This document shows, piece after piece, positions 25,123 through 34,760 of a stretch of 64,000 nucleotides of DNA. The DNA comes from Herminiimonas sp. KBW02. GTDB lineage: Bacteria > Pseudomonadota > Gammaproteobacteria > Burkholderiales > Burkholderiaceae_D. The translations under genes and the position numbers were made by a program. The notes beneath the pieces are model-generated. The model saw only the letters and a list, made by a program, of their open reading frames with translations, was not told the origin of the DNA and did not search any database. The stretch spans positions 378,013 through 442,012 of the forward strand of contig NZ_QAJP01000008.1 of NCBI RefSeq assembly GCF_003852535.1, read 5' to 3'. How positions within the stretch are numbered: the stretch's first letter is position 1; the number at the start of each line of letters is the position of its first letter.

Positions 25123-25641
25123 ATGCCAGCGGCTTCCGACCCTCGTTTAGACTCAGTCAAAACGCTCTACAGCGACCATCATGGATGGTTGCACGGATGG
25201 CTGCGCAGAAAACTAGGTTGTCACGATATGGCCGCCGATCTCGCCCACGAAACATTTCTCAAACTGCTGGCAGGACAGATCGCGACGGCCGGACTGCGTG
25301 AACCACGCGCCTTTTTGACCACCCTAGCAAGCCGCTTGCTAATCGACCTTACACGCCATCAGAAAATTGAACAGGCTTACCTGGCCGAGTTAGCGCTTGT
25401 TATGGAAAGCGCAGATTGTGCACCAACCCCGGAATCGATTCTTATGGCAATCCAGGCACTGAAGCAATTTTCGGATGTCCTGGAAGATATGCCACCGAAA
25501 GTCCGGGAAGCATTTGTTCTTCATTACATTGACGAACGTTCACAGCCTGATATTTCAAAGCAACTGGGCGTCTCTGTCCGCATGGTGCAAAAATATCTGG
25601 CCCAGGCATTAGTGAAGTGCCATTCGATTATTTCGCAATAG
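25123..25641 (+). CDS. ECF sigma factor, FecI/iron-starvation type
   Basis: The 172-residue protein has region 2 (about 12-80, LYSDHHGWLHGWLRRKLGCHDMAADLAHETFLKLL, the FecI-type signature) and region 4 (about 110-165, LEDMPPKVREAFVLHYIDERSQPDISKQLGVSVRMVQKYLAQAL). The start at 25123 has CAGGTG upstream and avoids including the palindrome at 25073-25093, which an upstream TTG start would. First gene of a sigma/anti-sigma/receptor cassette. Expected to be repressed with iron by Fur and activated through the receptor. Confidence 0.93.
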   Translation: MPAASDPRLDSVKTLYSDHHGWLHGWLRRKLGCHDMAADLAHETFLKLLAGQIATAGLREPRAFLTTLASRLLIDLTRHQKIEQAYLAELALVMESADCAPTPESILMAIQALKQFSDVLEDMPPKVREAFVLHYIDERSQPDISKQLGVSVRMVQKYLAQALVKCHSIISQ

Positions 25642-25656
25642 ATTGTTGAAGCAGCC

Positions 25657-26694
25657 ATGACCACCCCCTCAATTCCTGGCGACATTCAGGAAGAAGCAGC
25701 TAGCTGGGTTGTGCGGCTGAGTTACGGCTCGCCCTCTGAACGTCAACAGGCGCAAGCAGAATTCAATGAGTGGAAAGCAATAAATCCGCTTCATGAGGCA
25801 GCGGCGGCAAGCATGCAGGAAGTTATTACAAGGTTGACGGCTGTACGGTCTGTAGCCGCAGGCAATGCCGCACCAATCCAGGCTGCTTTGAGGGCTGGCA
25901 ATCTCTCGGTTAAAAGAAAGCGTCGCAAGCTGATTGTCGCCACATTGGTATTGGCTACTGCGTTCTCGGCAATAAGCTGGATGACCTTACACACGTACAC
26001 GCCATCCTATTTAACTGCGGATATACGCAGCACGACGGGAGAATGGGCCAACCACACGCTTGCGGACGGGTCACGCATCGTGTTGAAGAATACCAGCGCG
26101 ATCAATCTGGCGTTCGACACGGATCGACGACTGCTGACGCTTGTCAAGGGCCAAGTCCTGATCCAGGTCGCGCCCGATAGCAGCAGGCCATTCTATGTCG
26201 AGACGCCGGATGGCGACATTCGAGCACTGGGTACGCGATTTATCGTTGATAGGCAAAGAGACGGAACGGTCGTATCGATGCTGGAGTCATCCGTAGCGAT
26301 CAGAACTGCTGAGCAGCGCGAGCGCAGTGGTCAGAGCAGCACTGTCCTTCACGCCGGCCAGCAGGTACGCATAGAGACTCAATCCATCGGTGATATCAAA
26401 AATATCGAAATCGATAGCATTGAAGCCGCATGGAAGAATCATCAGGTGGTGGCGCATAACCGTCCACTCGTCGAAATACTGGATGAAATCAATCGTCATC
26501 GTCCAGGACAAATTTTTTATGATCGTAAAGCGCTGGCGCATATCACGATGGGAGCCGTGCTGCCTCTGGATAACACCGATCAGGCACTTCAGCTTCTGGC
26601 AAACAGCTTGCCGGCCCTGCGCATCAGAACAATGTCACCCTACCTGGTATTTGTCGATATTCATCCTGACCTCGCTTCGCCAACAGCCAAATAA
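25657..26694 (+). CDS. FecR-type anti-sigma factor
   Basis: The 345-residue protein has an N-terminal sigma-binding domain (about 8-75, EEAASWVVRLSYGSPSERQQAQAEFNEW), one membrane helix (about 90-110, KLIVATLVLATAFSAISWM), the FecR domain (about 120-230, STTGEWANHTLADGSRIVLKNTS) and a C-terminal receptor-contact region (VEILDEINRHRPGQIF, LDNTDQALQLL). Unlike the anti-sigma at 3709-4719 it has no clear twin-arginine pair before the helix (KRKRRK instead). 15 bp after the sigma gene. Confidence 0.92.
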   Translation: MTTPSIPGDIQEEAASWVVRLSYGSPSERQQAQAEFNEWKAINPLHEAAAASMQEVITRLTAVRSVAAGNAAPIQAALRAGNLSVKRKRRKLIVATLVLATAFSAISWMTLHTYTPSYLTADIRSTTGEWANHTLADGSRIVLKNTSAINLAFDTDRRLLTLVKGQVLIQVAPDSSRPFYVETPDGDIRALGTRFIVDRQRDGTVVSMLESSVAIRTAEQRERSGQSSTVLHAGQQVRIETQSIGDIKNIEIDSIEAAWKNHQVVAHNRPLVEILDEINRHRPGQIFYDRKALAHITMGAVLPLDNTDQALQLLANSLPALRIRTMSPYLVFVDIHPDLASPTAK

Positions 26695-26854
26695 TTATTT
26701 TTTGCTTTTTAGTTCGTGTTTTACGGTTTCGTACGTCATGTCTTCCATGAATGACGAAAAACGGACCGCCAAGCAACAAGCAATCTGCCCTAGCCAGTTG
26801 CCGTTCTCGCCTTGTTTGCCATCCATGGCCCGAACCGTAACCTAAGGAAGTAGG

Positions 26855-29314
26855 ATGTATTCTCAACACGCACGAACTGCCAGCAGTCACCGACTTACCC
26901 AAATCACCATTGCAATCCACCTCATCTGCGCGAGTATGGCTACTGTCATTTGCACCTCTCCGGCGAGCGCTCAATCTGCCAAAGCACAGTACAACATTCC
27001 GGCTGGACCGCTAAGTGAAGCGCTCAGCCGCTTTGCACAACAGGCTGGAGTAGCGATTTCCTTTGATGCGGGCATCCTGAAAGGCATTCAGACCGAAGGA
27101 CTGCAAGGAAGCTATGCAGTCGATGAAGGATTCAGCCACCTCCTTCGTCAAACCGGATATGCGGTAGGCCGAACAGCAGCTGGCTATGTACTACAAGTGC
27201 TTCCATCGACTCAACACACCCCTGCTATTCAGATTGATGCAGTGCTGCCTGCCATTCAAGTTTCCGGCTCCCACCTTGAAAATCCGGCCGGTCCGATGCA
27301 CGGCTATGTCGCCACACGTGCTAACACAGGAACCAAGACTAACACCGCCCTCATTGAGATACCGCAATCCATCAGCATCGTCACGCGCGACCAAATGGAT
27401 GCACAAAATGTCCAGACAGTGGGCGAAGCATTGCGCTATACAGCTGGCGTGATTGCTGACTCCAATGGCCCAGATCCTCGATCAGACAATCTTGTTATAC
27501 GTGGCTTAAGCTCGAACGGCAGCGAGTCTTATCGCGATGGATTGAGATCTTTCGCTTTCAATAATCAGGGTGGGACCGTAATGGAAACATATGGTCTGGA
27601 ACGCATTGAAGTAATGCGCGGCCCCTCTTCCATTCTGTATGGTCAAGGGGGTGCGGGCGGTATTGTTAACTACGTAACGAAGCGTCCCACTGCAGAAACC
27701 CTTCGGGAGCTTCAGATGCAGCTTGGAACATATGGCCGAAAACAGCTGGCAGGCGACTTCAGTGGGAAACTTAGCGAAGATGGGCGATGGACTTATCGCC
27801 TCACTGCATTGGCGAGAGAAAGCGACACCTTCATCGATTATGTGAATGATGATAGAAGCTATATTGCACCGGCACTTACCTGGAAGCCCAATGCCGACAC
27901 CTCATTGACCCTGCTTGCCGATTATCAAATGAATCGCAGCGGCCAGGGATATCAGGCACTACCGCGTATCGGCACGCTCGTTTCTAATGCAAACGGCCAG
28001 ATCCCGACTAATCGATTTTTAGGTGAGCCGGGTTTTGACAAACACAATCAGGAACGCAAATCCATCGGCTATCTATTCGAACATCGCTTCAATGAGCAGC
28101 TAAGCTTTCGACAAAATGCGCGCTATCAAGAAATAGATACCAATGCCAACTACATCTATATGAATTCCTTGCGCGCCGGTAATCGTACGGTAGGTCGAAG
28201 AGCTTCCAGCAATCAGGAACACATCACCAATGCATCGATTGACAACCAGCTACAGTTGAATTGGCAACATGGGAAAGTCGAACACACCACCCTTTTTGGT
28301 TTCGATTTTCAAAACATGGACAATGAATTCACTCGCTACCTGAGTCCGAACAATGCGGTTGCAGACCTTAACCTTTACAACCCTGTTTATGGCTTGCCTT
28401 TACCTGCCTTGCCGATGACCGGCAAGCAAACGCAACATCTACGACAATCAGGCGTCTACCTTCAGGATCAGATCAAAATCGACAAAACCTGGGTAGCAAC
28501 ACTGGGGCTTCGTCACGACTCCACTGAGCAAAAAACCAATAATCTTCTCAACGGCAGCAATACCAGACAGAAAGACAGCGCAACAACAGGCAGGGTCGGA
28601 CTGGTGTATCTCGCGCCCATGGGATTTGCACCATATATCAGCTATAGCGAATCATTCATGCCAGTAGTCGGAACGACCTTTGGCGGCGCGCAATTCAAGC
28701 CTGAAAATGGCAAGCAAAAAGAAATAGGATTGCGCTACCAACCTACCGCTAGCAGTGTCTCTATCACTGCATCGATTTATGATCTGACCCGTCAAAACCT
28801 TACCACCACAGATCTGGCAAATCCGGGATTCAGAAGTCAACGGGGTGAAGTCCAATCAAAAGGATTTGAACTGGAAGCCAAAGCCAGTTTGGCTCGCAAC
28901 TGGGACATCATTGCCAGTTACGCATATGGGAAAGTAAAGCTGACGCAGAACAATGATGGTACGCAAGGCAATCGGCTTGGAGATACCCCGCAAACCACTG
29001 CCAGCGGGTGGTTGCAATATACAGTGACGGATGGTGGCTTAAGCGGATTAGCGATCGCCCTGGGCGTCCGATACGTTGGGACACGTTATTTCAATGACGC
29101 AAATACGCAGTTACTTCCCGCATATACATTAAGCGATATGGCTGTGCACTATGACCTGGCACGCCTCGGTTCCGGCTGGAAGGGCTGGAACGTCGCTCTG
29201 AATGTCAGCAATATCTTTGACAAAACGTATATCGCTTCATGCGGCTATACGGGTGACGCCTGTAAATACGGCTACAGAAGAACTGGTGCTGCCACTATGA
29301 CTTATCGATGGTGA
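26855..29314 (+). CDS. TonB-dependent siderophore receptor with STN signalling domain
   Basis: The 819-residue protein has a signal peptide (to about 40, SPASAQ), an STN domain (about 45-115, YNIPAGPLSEALSRFAQQAGVAISFD), a plug (about 160-270, ALIEIPQSISIVTRDQMDAQNVQTVGEALRYTAGV and RGPSSILYGQGGAGGIVNYVTKRP) and a 22-strand barrel ending TMTYRW. The STN makes it a transducer-type receptor of the FpvA/FoxA/FhuE group, signalling to the FecR protein encoded upstream. AAGGAAGTAGG precedes the ATG. The siderophore is not predictable; no siderophore synthesis genes are nearby, so it may take up a foreign one. Confidence 0.94.
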   Translation: MYSQHARTASSHRLTQITIAIHLICASMATVICTSPASAQSAKAQYNIPAGPLSEALSRFAQQAGVAISFDAGILKGIQTEGLQGSYAVDEGFSHLLRQTGYAVGRTAAGYVLQVLPSTQHTPAIQIDAVLPAIQVSGSHLENPAGPMHGYVATRANTGTKTNTALIEIPQSISIVTRDQMDAQNVQTVGEALRYTAGVIADSNGPDPRSDNLVIRGLSSNGSESYRDGLRSFAFNNQGGTVMETYGLERIEVMRGPSSILYGQGGAGGIVNYVTKRPTAETLRELQMQLGTYGRKQLAGDFSGKLSEDGRWTYRLTALARESDTFIDYVNDDRSYIAPALTWKPNADTSLTLLADYQMNRSGQGYQALPRIGTLVSNANGQIPTNRFLGEPGFDKHNQERKSIGYLFEHRFNEQLSFRQNARYQEIDTNANYIYMNSLRAGNRTVGRRASSNQEHITNASIDNQLQLNWQHGKVEHTTLFGFDFQNMDNEFTRYLSPNNAVADLNLYNPVYGLPLPALPMTGKQTQHLRQSGVYLQDQIKIDKTWVATLGLRHDSTEQKTNNLLNGSNTRQKDSATTGRVGLVYLAPMGFAPYISYSESFMPVVGTTFGGAQFKPENGKQKEIGLRYQPTASSVSITASIYDLTRQNLTTTDLANPGFRSQRGEVQSKGFELEAKASLARNWDIIASYAYGKVKLTQNNDGTQGNRLGDTPQTTASGWLQYTVTDGGLSGLAIALGVRYVGTRYFNDANTQLLPAYTLSDMAVHYDLARLGSGWKGWNVALNVSNIFDKTYIASCGYTGDACKYGYRRTGAATMTYRW

Positions 29315-29506
29315 CGCACCTGATTTCAGGGATATTCAAAACTTCCATTTTGCTATCTAATATTGCTTTTTAAAAACATGACGCAAATCGGTTCGCTGTA
29401 CGCACTACCCGCTTTGATCCCTGACTCGTTGCCCGACCATTTGCATGCAAGCAGCGTACTTGCAGTCTTGCAGTATATAAACACCCACATACCTGGAGAT
29501 TGCTTT

Positions 29507-31741
29507 ATGAACCGCAGCTTTAAATCTGTCTTTAATCTTCGCATCGACGCTTGGCAATTCGCCTCGGAAAAAGTACGCAATGCAGGCAAGACTGGTAGTA
29601 AGGCCAACAAACCCCTTTTGGCAATGGTACTCGGACTGTCCACAGGAACAGTCATGGCGCAGGCAACTATCGACGGCGGCACTTCACAGAACGTTTCCGG
29701 CACTCAATGGGATACAGGTGGCACTCTTGTTGTTGGTAGAAATTCAACCGGCCAGCTCTACGTCGAAAATGGCGGAGAAGTAAGCAATACCAATTCGTAT
29801 ATCGGACTTTTTACGGGCAGCAGGGGTGATGTGTTTGTTAACGGCCCAAGCTCCCGCTGGACCACCACTGGCACTCTTGAGATAGGCTACGAGGGACAGG
29901 CAGTCCTCGTGATAGAAAATGGCGGAACCGTCATCAATACCGGCGGAACCGGATTCGCGGCAGACAGCAGCAGTATGGCCCAATTAAATCTCAATGGCAG
30001 CAGCAGTGCTCGTGGAATGCTTTCTACGACTTATCTTTTTAGAGGACTTGGCGCTGCGTTATTTCAATGGAATGGCGGCGTCCTGCAAGCGCGAAGCAAT
30101 GAAACCGAATTCCTGCCCAACTTCGTCAATGGCGATATAGAAATCGGGAGCCAGGGCGCGTACTTCGATACACAAGCCTATAACGTTGGCATGCAAACTG
30201 CAGGTGTCCTGGCTGGTGTGGGCGGCCTGACCAAATTAGGCAGTGGCACGCTCACCATCGCCGGCGGCAATACTTATTCCGGCAATACCACCGTATCATC
30301 AGGCACGCTGAAGTTCGATAGCTACACACAATCTGCAAGTCAAACGCTGGGTATAGGTGTAACGAATCACGGCAACTACGGCAAACTGAATGTCACCGGT
30401 ACCGCAACCTTCAATACCAATGCCAAGCTCCACGTTGAAGTGGCATCCGTACCAACACTGGCAAACGGAGCAATCCTGTCGGATGTCATCCGCGCTGGCA
30501 CCCTGAATACCCATGGATTTACTGTCACGGATAACTCGGCACTCTTCAATTTCGAAACCATAGAGAACGCTAATTCTGTTGATTTGAGGGTCGGCGTCAG
30601 CAGTTCGAACGGGATTCTTGATGCAGTCAATGGACATCGTCATTGGTCAGCTGCGGGCGCAGCAAAGGTTCTCGATACCCAGGTAAGCAATGGTGCGACC
30701 GGCGATATGGGTACTGTAGTTACCGCCCTGGGTCAACTATCGAATAATCGTGATTTGTCACGTGCTGCTACACAGACGCTTCCTCTTATCTCCGGTAATC
30801 AGGCTATTCAGGGTACTCTGTCTACTTTTCAAAAATTGGTGCAAAACCGAAACGGCATGAGTGCAGGAGCAAGTGGTTTATCATCCGGTGATGCGCTCTC
30901 AAATAAAAACGGCTGGGGAAAAATATTCGGTTCACGAGCAGAACAGGATGACCGAGGCGGTGCATCTGGCTTCAAGGCTGATACATGGGGTCTGGCACTG
31001 GGGGGCGATGCAGAAGTCGCACCGGGTGCGCGATTCGGTGTGGCGTATGCTTATGCGAAAACCTCTGTCGAAGGCAACACTAACATAAGCGGTTCAGCAC
31101 AAAATGCCAATATTGATTCGCATATTCTTTCTGCTTACGGCAGCAAAGACATTGGAGGTAATCGTACATTCTCCTTCCAGGCTGACGTAGGTGTGAGCCA
31201 AAACAAGAGTACGCGTTATATCGATTTCGGTGGTTTGAACCGTACCGCACGTGCTGACTATCGTACTTACAGTACACATATTGGTGCAGCCATCTCGCAA
31301 AACTTTGACCTGGATTCAAAGACAACGCTGACACCAGCGCTGCGTGCCGATTACACCTGGCTCAAATCGCAAGGCTATAACGAGAGCGGCGCCGATGCAT
31401 TGAACCTGGGCGTTGCCTCGAATCGTACTGATGCTTTCGTGATTGGTGCCGATACGTTTCTGCAGCATCGTTTCTCGGACGTCTCCAGACTGGATGCCAA
31501 CCTTGGTGTTGGATACGACGCTATCAATGAGACTGGCAACATCCTGGCAACTTACGCAGGAGCGCCAGGGCAATCATTCATGACAACGGGCATAGACCAT
31601 TCGCCATGGCTGGTGCGTGGCGGTATCGGCTACAGCGCAATAGTAGCAAACGGTACTGAAGTATCCTTCCGTTATGACGCCGAAGGCCGATCAGACTATT
31701 TAAATCACACCGCTTCGGCTCGAGCAAAGTGGGCATTCTGA
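29507..31741 (+). CDS. Type Va autotransporter with extended signal peptide
   Basis: The 744-residue protein begins MNRSFKSVFNLRIDAWQFASE, an extended signal-peptide region typical of large autotransporters, followed by a hydrophobic stretch ending VMAQ (about 50). The passenger (about 52-440) is a beta-helix with a GGLTKLGSGTLTIAGGNTYSG repeat of the PATR type. The translocator barrel (about 465-744) starts near NGWGKIFGSRAEQDD and ends ARAKWAF. Start 29507 has CTGGAG upstream; a longer reading from 29363 lacks one. No protease or esterase motif seen, so an adhesin-like role is inferred. Confidence 0.9.
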   Translation: MNRSFKSVFNLRIDAWQFASEKVRNAGKTGSKANKPLLAMVLGLSTGTVMAQATIDGGTSQNVSGTQWDTGGTLVVGRNSTGQLYVENGGEVSNTNSYIGLFTGSRGDVFVNGPSSRWTTTGTLEIGYEGQAVLVIENGGTVINTGGTGFAADSSSMAQLNLNGSSSARGMLSTTYLFRGLGAALFQWNGGVLQARSNETEFLPNFVNGDIEIGSQGAYFDTQAYNVGMQTAGVLAGVGGLTKLGSGTLTIAGGNTYSGNTTVSSGTLKFDSYTQSASQTLGIGVTNHGNYGKLNVTGTATFNTNAKLHVEVASVPTLANGAILSDVIRAGTLNTHGFTVTDNSALFNFETIENANSVDLRVGVSSSNGILDAVNGHRHWSAAGAAKVLDTQVSNGATGDMGTVVTALGQLSNNRDLSRAATQTLPLISGNQAIQGTLSTFQKLVQNRNGMSAGASGLSSGDALSNKNGWGKIFGSRAEQDDRGGASGFKADTWGLALGGDAEVAPGARFGVAYAYAKTSVEGNTNISGSAQNANIDSHILSAYGSKDIGGNRTFSFQADVGVSQNKSTRYIDFGGLNRTARADYRTYSTHIGAAISQNFDLDSKTTLTPALRADYTWLKSQGYNESGADALNLGVASNRTDAFVIGADTFLQHRFSDVSRLDANLGVGYDAINETGNILATYAGAPGQSFMTTGIDHSPWLVRGGIGYSAIVANGTEVSFRYDAEGRSDYLNHTASARAKWAF

Positions 31742-31754
31742 TATTAGTCTCCCC

Positions 31755-31784
31755 AAAAAAGGCGACCTGCTGGTCGCCTTTTTT
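31755..31784 (+). terminator. Strong bidirectional terminator after the autotransporter
   Basis: AAAAAAGGCGACC and GGTCGCCTTTTTT form a perfect 13-bp stem with a TGCT loop, 13 bp after the autotransporter stop. The A and T runs make it usable from both sides. Confidence 0.9.
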
Positions 31785-31834
31785 CTTCTCCGGCTGTCGG
31801 CTTTCGAGCAAAGTGGCAGGTTCAACCAGCTAAA

Positions 31835-32284
31835 TCAGCGCCTTAATATTGAGAGAAAATACTCTGGCCTTCCCTGCTCGTCTCCAGCATCTTTATATCT
31901 CGGATAGTTGTATGGGTTTGATTTGCTCGCAGAGTTGACCCTCTCTAACTGATCCCCCTTCCACTGTCTGGCGAAGGCTGCGACCCGGTCACAGGCCCCT
32001 TCATATCCCAACGCGCACAAGTCGATGTGTTTCTGTTTCAAAGTACGTCGTTGCTTGCGTGACTTCGTCGCCTCGGTCTTTATCCACGCTGAAAGCTTGA
32101 ACGTGTATTTGTCGGGAGAAGTCGGGGAACGTCGATCAGCATAGGCTGACTCGACAGCATCAGCGCGTAGATAGCGCCGGACGGTATTTCGAGAGATACC
32201 CAGTCGTTTGGATATCTCCCTTAAAGACACGTGGTCACGAAGGTGCCAGCGCCGAACAATTCCAAGTAATGCCACCTCGATCAC
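31835..32284 (-). pseudogene. Truncated IS21-family transposase (IstA N-terminus)
   Basis: A 149-codon frame starts with GTG behind GGGAGATTAGA. Residues 1-110 match the IstA helix-turn-helix region (VSLREISKRLGISRNTVRRYLRAD, TEATKSRKQRRTLKQKH, GYEGACDRVAAFARQWK). After about residue 115 the sequence is unrelated and stops at 31835; the DDE catalytic core (normally to about 500 residues) and IstB are missing. GTGAGTCAGTTTTCGATGC at about 32329-32347 may be the outer end of the element. This is an immobile remnant at the border of the iron-uptake region. Confidence 0.8.
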
Positions 32285-32427
32285 TCTAATCTCCCACTCA
32301 CTTTGGTAAGCAGGATTGTGTTCTAAACGTGAGTCAGTTTTCGATGCAAATCAACAAAGAACGATTAAAAAACACTTATATAGACAGATAACATACCTAA
32401 ATCATTGATTTTAAAAAAACTTAATAC

Positions 32428-33039
32428 CTAGCGAGATGCACTCAGCATTCTTTCCACATAACGCGCGATCAAATCAATCTCCAGGTTTACCTTGCTGCCC
32501 ACCTTGAGATGCTTGAGCGTCGTGACCTGCACCGTATGTGGAATCAGGTTGACCGAGAAAGTACATGCATCTGCACTATCGGCCACGGTATTCACCGTCA
32601 GCGATACGCCATTGATGACGATAGAACCTTTGACAGCAATGAACTTGCCCAATTCTTTAGGTGCAGCGACCGCCAGCAACCACGACTCGCCGACCGGTTC
32701 AAACTTGCTGACCGTGCCGAGTCCGTCAACGTGGCCGGAAACCAGATGACCGCCCAGGCGTTCCGACAGGGTCACTGCTTTTTCCAGGTTCACTTCACCG
32801 ATTGCATCCAGCCCTGCGGTACAGTTCAGGCTCTCGCGTGAGACATCGACATCAAACTGCTTGTCGGTTTTAGCAACAACTGTCATGCACGCACCGTTCA
32901 ATGTGATCGAATCGCCGAGCGCAACGTCGGCCAGAGGCAGGCCGCCGGCATCAACGGTCAGGCGGTGCCCTGCATCGGCATCGCCGAGCGGGGTAATGTG
33001 GGTGATGTTGCCGATGGCAGCGACGATTCCAGTAAACAT
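32428..33039 (-). CDS. ribE: Riboflavin synthase, alpha chain
   Basis: The 203-residue protein has the two Lum-binding repeats: MFTGIVAAIGNI at the start, then TLNGACMTVV and LNCTAGLDAIGEVNLEKAV, and the second half with GHVDGLGTV and INGVSLTVNTV. It converts two 6,7-dimethyl-8-ribityllumazines to riboflavin. It is 18 bp downstream of ribD on the same strand. The ribB-ribH genes are not in the window. Confidence 0.95.
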   Translation of the reverse strand: MFTGIVAAIGNITHITPLGDADAGHRLTVDAGGLPLADVALGDSITLNGACMTVVAKTDKQFDVDVSRESLNCTAGLDAIGEVNLEKAVTLSERLGGHLVSGHVDGLGTVSKFEPVGESWLLAVAAPKELGKFIAVKGSIVINGVSLTVNTVADSADACTFSVNLIPHTVQVTTLKHLKVGSKVNLEIDLIARYVERMLSASR

Positions 33040-33057
33040 GATGGCGATAACTATGAG

Positions 33058-34149
33058 TTAGATGAAACGGGCAAGGATACGCAAATCGGCGCCGATCTGC
33101 TTGACCTCATGGAAAGTTAAGTTTTTCTTATGCTCCAGCGACTCCAGCGCTGGCAGGTTGAACATGCGTTGCGCATCGCCCAGCAGCGTCGGTGCCAGGT
33201 AGACCAGCAACTCATCGACACAGCCTTCGCGTATCAACGAGCCATTCAATTTGAAACCTGCCTCTACGTGCAATTCATTAATCTGACGTCGCCCCAGTTC
33301 CTGCATCAGGGCTGCCAGATCGACCTTGCCACTGGCATTGGCCAGGACGAGCACTTCATGCCCTAGATCACGCAGCGGCTTTTCTTTTTCCGGATTAGAT
33401 TGTGCTGCCACGATCAGAGTACCGCCGCCGCTCAAGACACGCGCGTGCTGGCTGATCTGCAGCTGGCTGTCGATCACGATGCGTTGCGGCTGACGTGGCG
33501 TATCGATGGCGCGCACATTCAATTGCGGATCGTCTTCCATCACGGTACCGATACCGGTCAGGATGGCACAGGCACGCGCACGCCAGTAATGACCGTCGGC
33601 ACGCGCTTCGTCGCCGGTAATCCACTGGCTAATACCGTTATGCAGGGCCGTCATTCCATCCAGGCTGGCGGCACTCTTCATGCGTACCCAGGGCTTGCCA
33701 CGCTGCATGCGTGACAGGAAGCCGATATTCATCTCGCGTGCTTCCTGCTCCAGCACACCACATGTGACTTGTATGCCCGCCGCTTCCAGTCGCGCCAAAC
33801 CCTGCCCTGATACCAGCGGATTTGGGTCGGCAATGGCGGCCACGACCCGGCCTACCCGCGCGCGTATCAGTGCATCAGCACAAGGCGGTGTGCGACCGTG
33901 ATGACTACATGGTTCCAGCGTGACATAGACGGTGGAACCGCTGACATCAAAGCCACGGTCCGCCGCATCGTTCAGCGCCTGCACTTCAGCATGTGCATGT
34001 CCGACCGGCTGCGTATAACCGCTGCCGATGACCTTGTTTTCCTTGACGATAACGCAACCCACGCGCGGATTGGGCGTGGTGGTGAACATGCCTTTGGCGG
34101 CCAGTTCCAGTGCCAGGCGTATGCCTTGTACGTCGCTATGAATTTCCAC
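33058..34149 (-). CDS. ribD: Bifunctional riboflavin deaminase-reductase
   Basis: With the GTG at 34149 the protein has 363 residues, close to the 367 of E. coli RibD. The N-terminal deaminase (about 8-150) has HAEVQAL and the zinc site PCSHHGRTPPCADALI. The C-terminal reductase (about 150-360) has GISQWITGDEARADGHYWRARACAILTGIGTV. It makes the second and third intermediates of riboflavin synthesis. In-frame codons run upstream to 34236 but would precede the normal family start. Only 53 bp separate it from fimT, too little for an FMN riboswitch. Confidence 0.94.
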   Translation of the reverse strand: MEIHSDVQGIRLALELAAKGMFTTTPNPRVGCVIVKENKVIGSGYTQPVGHAHAEVQALNDAADRGFDVSGSTVYVTLEPCSHHGRTPPCADALIRARVGRVVAAIADPNPLVSGQGLARLEAAGIQVTCGVLEQEAREMNIGFLSRMQRGKPWVRMKSAASLDGMTALHNGISQWITGDEARADGHYWRARACAILTGIGTVMEDDPQLNVRAIDTPRQPQRIVIDSQLQISQHARVLSGGGTLIVAAQSNPEKEKPLRDLGHEVLVLANASGKVDLAALMQELGRRQINELHVEAGFKLNGSLIREGCVDELLVYLAPTLLGDAQRMFNLPALESLEHKKNLTFHEVKQIGADLRILARFI

Positions 34150-34202
34150 GAGAATCTTTACTGTTAATGTCTGTATATCTGCTGCAGCATGCACTGCGCC
34201 TG

Positions 34203-34760
34203 TCAGCAGCTGATCTTGTCTTTCAGCGGATCGCATGTGCGTGGCCGTCCCAGGAAATTGATCACGACCTTGCGTTTATACGGCCCCAGTTCCAGCAGCC
34301 AGTGCCCGGACTGCGCGACCTGCCTGCCAGCATTGCCATGGCTACGGCCGGTACCGCTGTATGCGACATATTGTACTTTTGAATCAGTAAACCGTGGCGT
34401 GATCTGCAAATCGGCTATTTTCACGGCATGGGTGTGCAGTACGGTTTCGTGGCTGTCCGGTCGCTGATTATTGTTTTCGTCTATGAATACGAGCCAGCCG
34501 TGCTTCCAGTCCATATTATCCAGCGGTACCAGATCGACACGTCGTCCACGATGGATAGCTTCGGAGCGCGCCAGATTGACAGCCATAAACAAGGCATTGG
34601 AAGCCGTGCGCAGGCGCTGACCCTGGATAAAATGCTGAAATACAGGCACGGCGCTCGCCAGCAGGATGCAGACTATCGCCAGTACTACCAGCAACTCAAC
34701 GATAGAATATCCGTTGCGGTGGCGGCAGTTCCTGCAAGCATCACCAGCAATCATCTGCAT
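34203..34760 (-). CDS. FimT/GspH-type minor pseudopilin
   Basis: The 185-residue protein has a prepilin site and hydrophobic stalk, RNGYSIVELLVVLAIVCILLASAVPVF (about 15-41), with cleavage after Gly and Glu at +5, and a globular GspH-like domain (SNALFMAVNLARSEAIHRGRRVDLVP, GWLVFIDENNN). Last gene of the minor-pilin run, overlapping the pilE end by 20 bp. Minor pilins prime pilus assembly. FimT-type proteins can also bind DNA for uptake in some bacteria. Confidence 0.9.
   Translation of the reverse strand: MQMIAGDACRNCRHRNGYSIVELLVVLAIVCILLASAVPVFQHFIQGQRLRTASNALFMAVNLARSEAIHRGRRVDLVPLDNMDWKHGWLVFIDENNNQRPDSHETVLHTHAVKIADLQITPRFTDSKVQYVAYSGTGRSHGNAGRQVAQSGHWLLELGPYKRKVVINFLGRPRTCDPLKDKISC

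Noticed and set aside
34150-34202. FMN riboswitch before ribD
   Set aside because: Only 53 bp separate ribD from fimT, too short for the aptamer, and no conserved segment is seen.
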